Assembly: GCA_903813345.2 (NCBI GenBank)
Contig: CAIIXF020000005.1
Location: 15,069,375-15,133,374, forward strand
Direction: 5' to 3'
DNA length: 64,000 nt
Source: Owenia fusiformis
Lineage: Eukaryota > Annelida > Polychaeta > Sabellida > Oweniidae
Shown: positions 59,871-64,000 of the stretch, in pieces
Layout: each line of letters opens with the position of its first letter
Numbering within the stretch: the stretch's first letter is position 1
Position numbers and translations under genes: made by a program
The notes under the pieces: model-generated
Databases searched by the model: none
What the model was told of the DNA's origin: nothing
What the model saw: the letters and a program-made list of their open reading frames with translations, nothing else

Positions 59871-60922
59871 TGACATTCTTATCAATGGTGAAATCACTTA
59901 GAATAAATTGATTCACTTTGTTGAAGTAATACATTCATGAAAGTGACTATTTTAATTCATAATGTTTGCATCACTTATGTCACATTGATTTTCATGTTAG
60001 GATCACCTGTTCAGTCATCTTATCTTTGTGAGATGATGTCCTTTTTAACATCATTAATATGATTTTGTATCCTTATAATATTAACCTTACCTACCAACCA
60101 TACACTGATTCAATTAATCACAGTTGTTATTTTATGTTTATTTAGTGCCAATTATCATTTTCAAATGATTAGCAATATTTTGATCTCTTCTCTGATATTA
60201 AAGGTCTATCCAATCCAGATTATAATTCATGATTTCTCTGTTTTAATCATTCTAGAATACTATCTGAATAAAACTATAAACTAAATATAACATTTGACTT
60301 TAATTCATTCAAATATACCATCCCTGCTACCTGAAACTTAACATGAATTTCATAATGGCTCGCATGGATTTTTATACAATAAAGATCCTAAACAGAGGGA
60401 CGCCCGCTCCCCCTAAAATCAAGCATAGACAATTATTAAGTCCTTACATAGCCTAATTTGAATAAGGCTTGCACATGTTTTTATAATGATGATAGAGATT
60501 AAGAGTATGGCCAGTCATTTTAATTAAAAGAGTTGTCAATTACTAGTGTGTCACACATTATCATAGGTATGTTTTTGATGTTCAGTTTGATTAAGATCCA
60601 GTTTTTCGGTCCAAATTGTAATGATGGTATATCAAAATAATAAGGTTAGGAGTTTTGATAAAATACTCCATTTCCATGTTGGAAATTGTCTCAAGGAAAA
60701 ATCTTGAAAATTTAAATAAGAATGGTTGTTCCATTGCAAATCCACAGTAAAAACACGACTGCATCATTGAACCTGTCTGGGGTACTAATATATTATTAGT
60801 TGCATTGATATCTATGTCACACCGTTATGCATGCTAGATCGTTTTATACAGCATAGCATGAATCACATGATGATTGAGTGAAGGTAAAAACTAGAAAACA
60901 ACCCCAAACAAACCTGTTTTAA

Positions 60923-60979
60923 ATGAAAAACAGAATGAGCTGTGTCAATAACTCTGTTATGGATGATACAAAGAAAAAG
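60923..60979 (+). CDS. Possible first coding exon of the EF-hand gene
   Basis: ATG followed by 19 open codons (MKNRMSCVNNSVMDDTKKK) ending exactly at the donor AAG|gtgaga in phase 0, the phase needed by the EF-hand exon at 61,732. The peptide has no recognisable domain, so the call rests on phase and donor only. An alternative start is the ATG at 60,935. Confidence 0.35.
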
Positions 60980-61731
60980 GTGAGATTATGGTTATTAAGT
61001 ACATGTACATGTACATGTACATGCAAATGGAAGGTTATAGGGATGTCATGGGACAAAAATATTTCGGGACACTATAGACGACCATCACTTTGGTAAAACA
61101 ATTAAATTCATATTACAATAGCGTTTTAATCATTAATGGTGTCATGATGAAACTGTGTTAGTCTTTTTGAATCATGAAAATGGACACATGTAACATCGTC
61201 TGATTCCATTGTGTACAATGATGATAGTGATTAGGAAATATCAATTTCAGGACGGGACATTCGGGACGGGATGGGACATAACCAATAAAATAGTTAATAA
61301 GTTTAAAACAGTTCAACAACTTACATTTTCCATCTACTTCCGGTTATGTTTATGCAGCGTGGATCTTTTGAAGGTCATAAGAGAGCTGCGATAAAGTGAT
61401 TAACGTATTGTTAATTTTAATTTTATTTTCCTTTATTTATTAAAGGGGCCAGATTTACTGGGAAGTCTATTGAACTTTCTATTGATGACATATTCATTTT
61501 TGAATTGATTTTAGTGTTTTTTTATTTATTTTTTTTAATCATTTATTTCAGTTAAACATAATTATTTACAGGTATGGCACAAAGATAAGGTTTCGAATTC
61601 ATAAAGAGTATTTAAGTTACTCACACATTTTTCAATATACCATTTGTGAATAGATAGCTATGCTATCAGTATATTTTTGTAATTCTTTACTTTACCTAGT
61701 ATTTTAGTGTTAACAAATTGCTGTTCTTCAG
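60980..61731. other. Intron before the EF-hand exon, with (ACATGT)n
   Basis: Holds a palindromic (TACATG)n microsatellite at 60,999-61,023. Otherwise AT-rich without coding signs. If the exon at 60,923 is not real, this is simply upstream sequence. Confidence 0.4.
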
Positions 61732-61853
61732 ATTATAGATCCTCCACGTATTTGGGTCAGAAAATTAGCAACGCTCCTATTTGCTGCCGACCTTGACGGT
61801 GATGGAATAACATCATCAGAATATGTAATGACAATAGCAGACCGCATTGTGAA
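61732..61853 (+). CDS. EF-hand protein (sarcoplasmic calcium-binding type), exon
   Basis: After acceptor tgttcttcag the exon reads IIDPPRIWVRKLATLLFAAD, then LDGDGITSSEYVMTIADRIV. This is an EF-hand helix-loop-helix with acidic loop residues D-L-D-G-D-G and E. The pattern resembles the first hand of invertebrate sarcoplasmic calcium-binding proteins, soluble cytosolic calcium buffers. The exon end is uncertain: AAATCAG|gttaca gives the end listed; ATTG|gtagaa, 10-12 nt later, is also phase 1. Either joins in frame to 62,067. Confidence 0.8.
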
Positions 61854-62066
61854 ATCAGGTTACAAAATTGGTAGAATGTAGCTTGTAAGAAATTAATATG
61901 ACTATATCTATAAATATATTTACAAAAATAACCACATGAATAAGAGTAAGATAATAAACAATGTAGACACATTAAAATGAATTCAAGATTTCAAAATGTT
62001 GCCTGAAGTCAATAGAATGTTATTTATAAAGCATTTTACTATTACATTACTATATATTTATTGCAG

Positions 62067-62254
62067 CTAATTTGCATGGAGAGGCTTCAGATAATGTTAT
62101 ACAAATCTTCAGAGAGTTTGCTATTGGTTACGAAATAGTAAATGACAATATCTGGAAAAAGACCTGGTGGGAACACACATTGAAATATTGGTCAGCTATA
62201 CGTAATCCAGAGGTTGTTAAAGAAGTGCAAGCATTTTATACCAAACTATTTCAA
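62067..62254 (+). CDS. EF-hand protein, next exon
   Basis: Acceptor tttattgcag, phase 1 in, ends in phase 0 at TTTCAA|gtaagt. Reads NLHGEASDNVIQIFREFAIG, then WKKTWWEHTLKYWSAIRNPE and VVKEVQAFYTKLFQ. The helical spacing fits the region between the first and later hands of sarcoplasmic calcium-binding proteins, ending just where a third hand (F..ID.D.DG) would begin. No further exon was recognised before the window ends, so the gene probably continues beyond 64,000. Confidence 0.75.
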
Positions 62255-63610
62255 GTAAGTCTAAATGAAATACCTATATGTACCCTTAAGAAAAAACGCT
62301 TGTTTTCTCCTCATGTGGTTAAAAGATGACCTTTTTTAACCATATTTTTACCACTCAAGATATGTTTAATTAAGTGTGGTTGTGGTCACCTGTTTTGACA
62401 CTCATAAAAGTGTGGCCCCCGCTAGTATTTCTTCCACAATTCCAAGAAATATCTCCCCATAGTTTCTCCTCATAATGAAAAAGTCTGGTTAAGGTGTTCC
62501 TGAAACTATGGAGGAGCAGGGCATTAACTTTAATATGATTTGAGGTTACCATATTTTTAATAGGGGTTAAAAGGGTTAATGCTTGTTAAATATATTTTGG
62601 ATTTACTGTGATAAGTCTGTTATACCTGTTATTCTGGTATCTAAATTGTTTTATGCATCTTCTGTCAAATATTCCATTATGCATGTGGCATTGGCAACTA
62701 TGAGACTGTTGTATGATTGAAGCATAGGGAGATGGGTTAATTTGATCACATATACATTTTATACTCTGACTGAGGTTAAACAGTTTAATCTTAACAAAAT
62801 ATTTCAGTAAAATGACATAAGGGTTGTAGTAAAATGAACGATGCTTGACTTTTCTATTAAGTTAGATCAGATGTTTGCATGAATATAAAGTATTTTAAAT
62901 TAGTTATTCTAAAGGGAAGCTTATTTTGACTAAACTGACTAATCTTATTAAAACACTAATTAAAGGGTGACGATTAGCATCCCGTATAAAAACAATATGG
63001 CGGCTCCAGGCAAATCAACTGGATCAGTCCATTTTTAAGAAATAAGGGGAGTTCTGTAAAATCAAGTTTATTGAAATTGTCTTTGAGATAAAGTAATCCG
63101 TTTATAATGATTTTGAAAACGTTATCCAAAGAGTGATTGCGTTCAAAGAATACATGTACAACAGCCAATATAAATCCTTGTATTGGAAACCGGTTTGTCT
63201 TGCTTTGTTTCATTTGTAGGATATTTCATATGCCAAGCTGTGTGCTATTACGTTATAGGGAAATTTAGATGCCAATTTTTCCTTATTATACACAAATAGA
63301 AGATCCTGAAACTTCACCCATAAATGTGGAATTGATTTGTCAAAATAAAAATCACCCTTTTATAAATGTGTGACGATCTATAATATACTTATGCTATATA
63401 ACAGTTAGAGGTGTTGACACAACGACCTGGAACCTGTGAACCCTTGAGTATTATTCCGGAATCGGGCCTTTTATACTAAACGGTGAGCAACACCAGAAAC
63501 GAGCGTTCGATTTGCTAAACAATATGCGTCACCCTTTAAAGGATACCAGGATGTGTCTGCTGTACAAATACAAGTAATCAATATGTTAAAATATAGTCCA
63601 GACATGATTT
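62255..63610. other. No gene recognised (probably intron of the EF-hand gene)
   Basis: AT-rich, without an exon I can support in either strand. I looked for the remaining EF-hand loops of the gene to the left and for N-terminal MVP exons on the minus strand and found neither. Confidence 0.4.
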
Positions 63611-63613
63611 TAT

Positions 63614-63790
63614 TAGGAGGCCCTCCTGAAAGGGCCTCCTATAGCTTTTGTAGCTTTTCTTTATTCTTATTCTTATTCTTCTTATTCTTCTTATTAGACT
63701 CCAGATGTCAATCTGGAGTCTATTGTTTTTGCCAGTATTCTTATTCTTCTTCTTATTCTTATTATTATTATTCTTATTTTTCTTTTTGAG
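63614..63790. repeat. Two perfect hairpins followed by (TTATTC)n-like tracts
   Basis: Hairpin 1: TAGGAGGCCCT (63,614-63,624) with AGGGCCTCCTA (63,631-63,641), loop 6 nt. Hairpin 2: TAGACTCCAGAT (63,695-63,706) with ATCTGGAGTCTA (63,711-63,722), loop 4 nt. Each is followed by a short TTTTG segment and TTATTC/TTCTTC repeats (63,659-63,692 and 63,738-63,780). Two related hairpin-plus-tract modules side by side suggest a repeat family. Confidence 0.7.
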
Positions 63791-63886
63791 TTTTTTCCAT
63801 AACCATAAGGTATCTGATGAAGTCCATGATACAGTTCATTTAGGTACAGTATCTAGTTGGTGGGAAATTGGGTCAAATTTTTATCT

Positions 63887-63899
63887 AGGTCAAAGGTCA
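63887..63899 (+). promoter_or_regulatory. DR1-type AGGTCA direct repeat
   Basis: AGGTCAAAGGTCA is an exact DR1 arrangement as bound by HNF4/RXR/COUP-TF-type nuclear receptors; a third AGGTCA follows at 63,905-63,910. It lies beside the hairpin repeat and may be part of it, so function is uncertain. Confidence 0.3.
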
Positions 63900-64000
63900 A
63901 GAACTAGGTCAAATCCAGTACTTTGTCACTTTTTTCGATTTTCTCGGTCGTCCTTCAATATTTTTGATCCGGGTTTTTTTCATTGTGTTCCTCATAAAAA

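Noticed and set aside
63553-63789. 78-codon plus-strand frame rich in Phe, Leu, Ser and Tyr
   Set aside because: It is the translation of the hairpins and the TTATTC/TTCTTC tracts.

Overview
The window is nuclear DNA of an animal. It is AT-rich, its genes are split by many introns with standard GT-AG sites (one GC-AG), and non-autonomous transposons, minisatellites and a LINE fill the gaps. The mix of repeats (poly-G MITEs, GGAC-tailed elements, a LINE with a 2A-like motif) fits a marine invertebrate. A hemichordate or other deuterostome is my best guess, but the sequence alone does not settle the phylum. Comparisons with known proteins are from memory; no search was run.

Layout. (1) 1-10,938: no gene recognised; it holds a 4.33-kb element with long inverted repeats and a 5-bp target duplication. 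(2) 10,939-18,905, plus strand: the last two coding exons of an Nkx6-type homeobox gene, split inside the homeodomain. Two nested TA-flanked transposons end 7 nt before the second exon. (3) 18,906-37,300: about 18 kb with no recognisable gene, only scattered repeats and hairpins. (4) 37,334-56,222, minus strand: 21 exons of a major vault protein (MVP) gene, from the middle of the N-terminal repeats to the stop. The extreme N-terminus is not in the window. (5) 57,700-60,900: a CpG-rich patch and a higher-order satellite. (6) about 60,923-62,254, plus strand: part of a gene for an EF-hand, sarcoplasmic calcium-binding-type protein. (7) the right end: paired hairpins with a pyrimidine microsatellite.

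The most striking observation is in the MVP gene. Four exons (42,121-43,747) in frame with the MVP exons encode a PDZ domain resembling one in MUPP1/PATJ, plus Pro/Ser-rich linkers. The cassette is symmetrical (phase 0 at both ends, 693 nt) and sits where ordinary MVP has a short flexible linker. Skipping it would restore an ordinary-length linker. If translated, it predicts vaults carrying PDZ domains on their barrel. Near-identical 96-bp direct repeats of a transposon lie on either side of most of the cassette, and one of them may supply a splice donor.

A second oddity in the same gene is a 105-bp tandem array (about 12 copies) that repeats an intron/exon boundary, so the acceptor site and the start of one MVP exon are present many times. 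A dead LINE of about 4.3 kb, itself inserted into another repeat, lies in the intron before the PDZ cassette.
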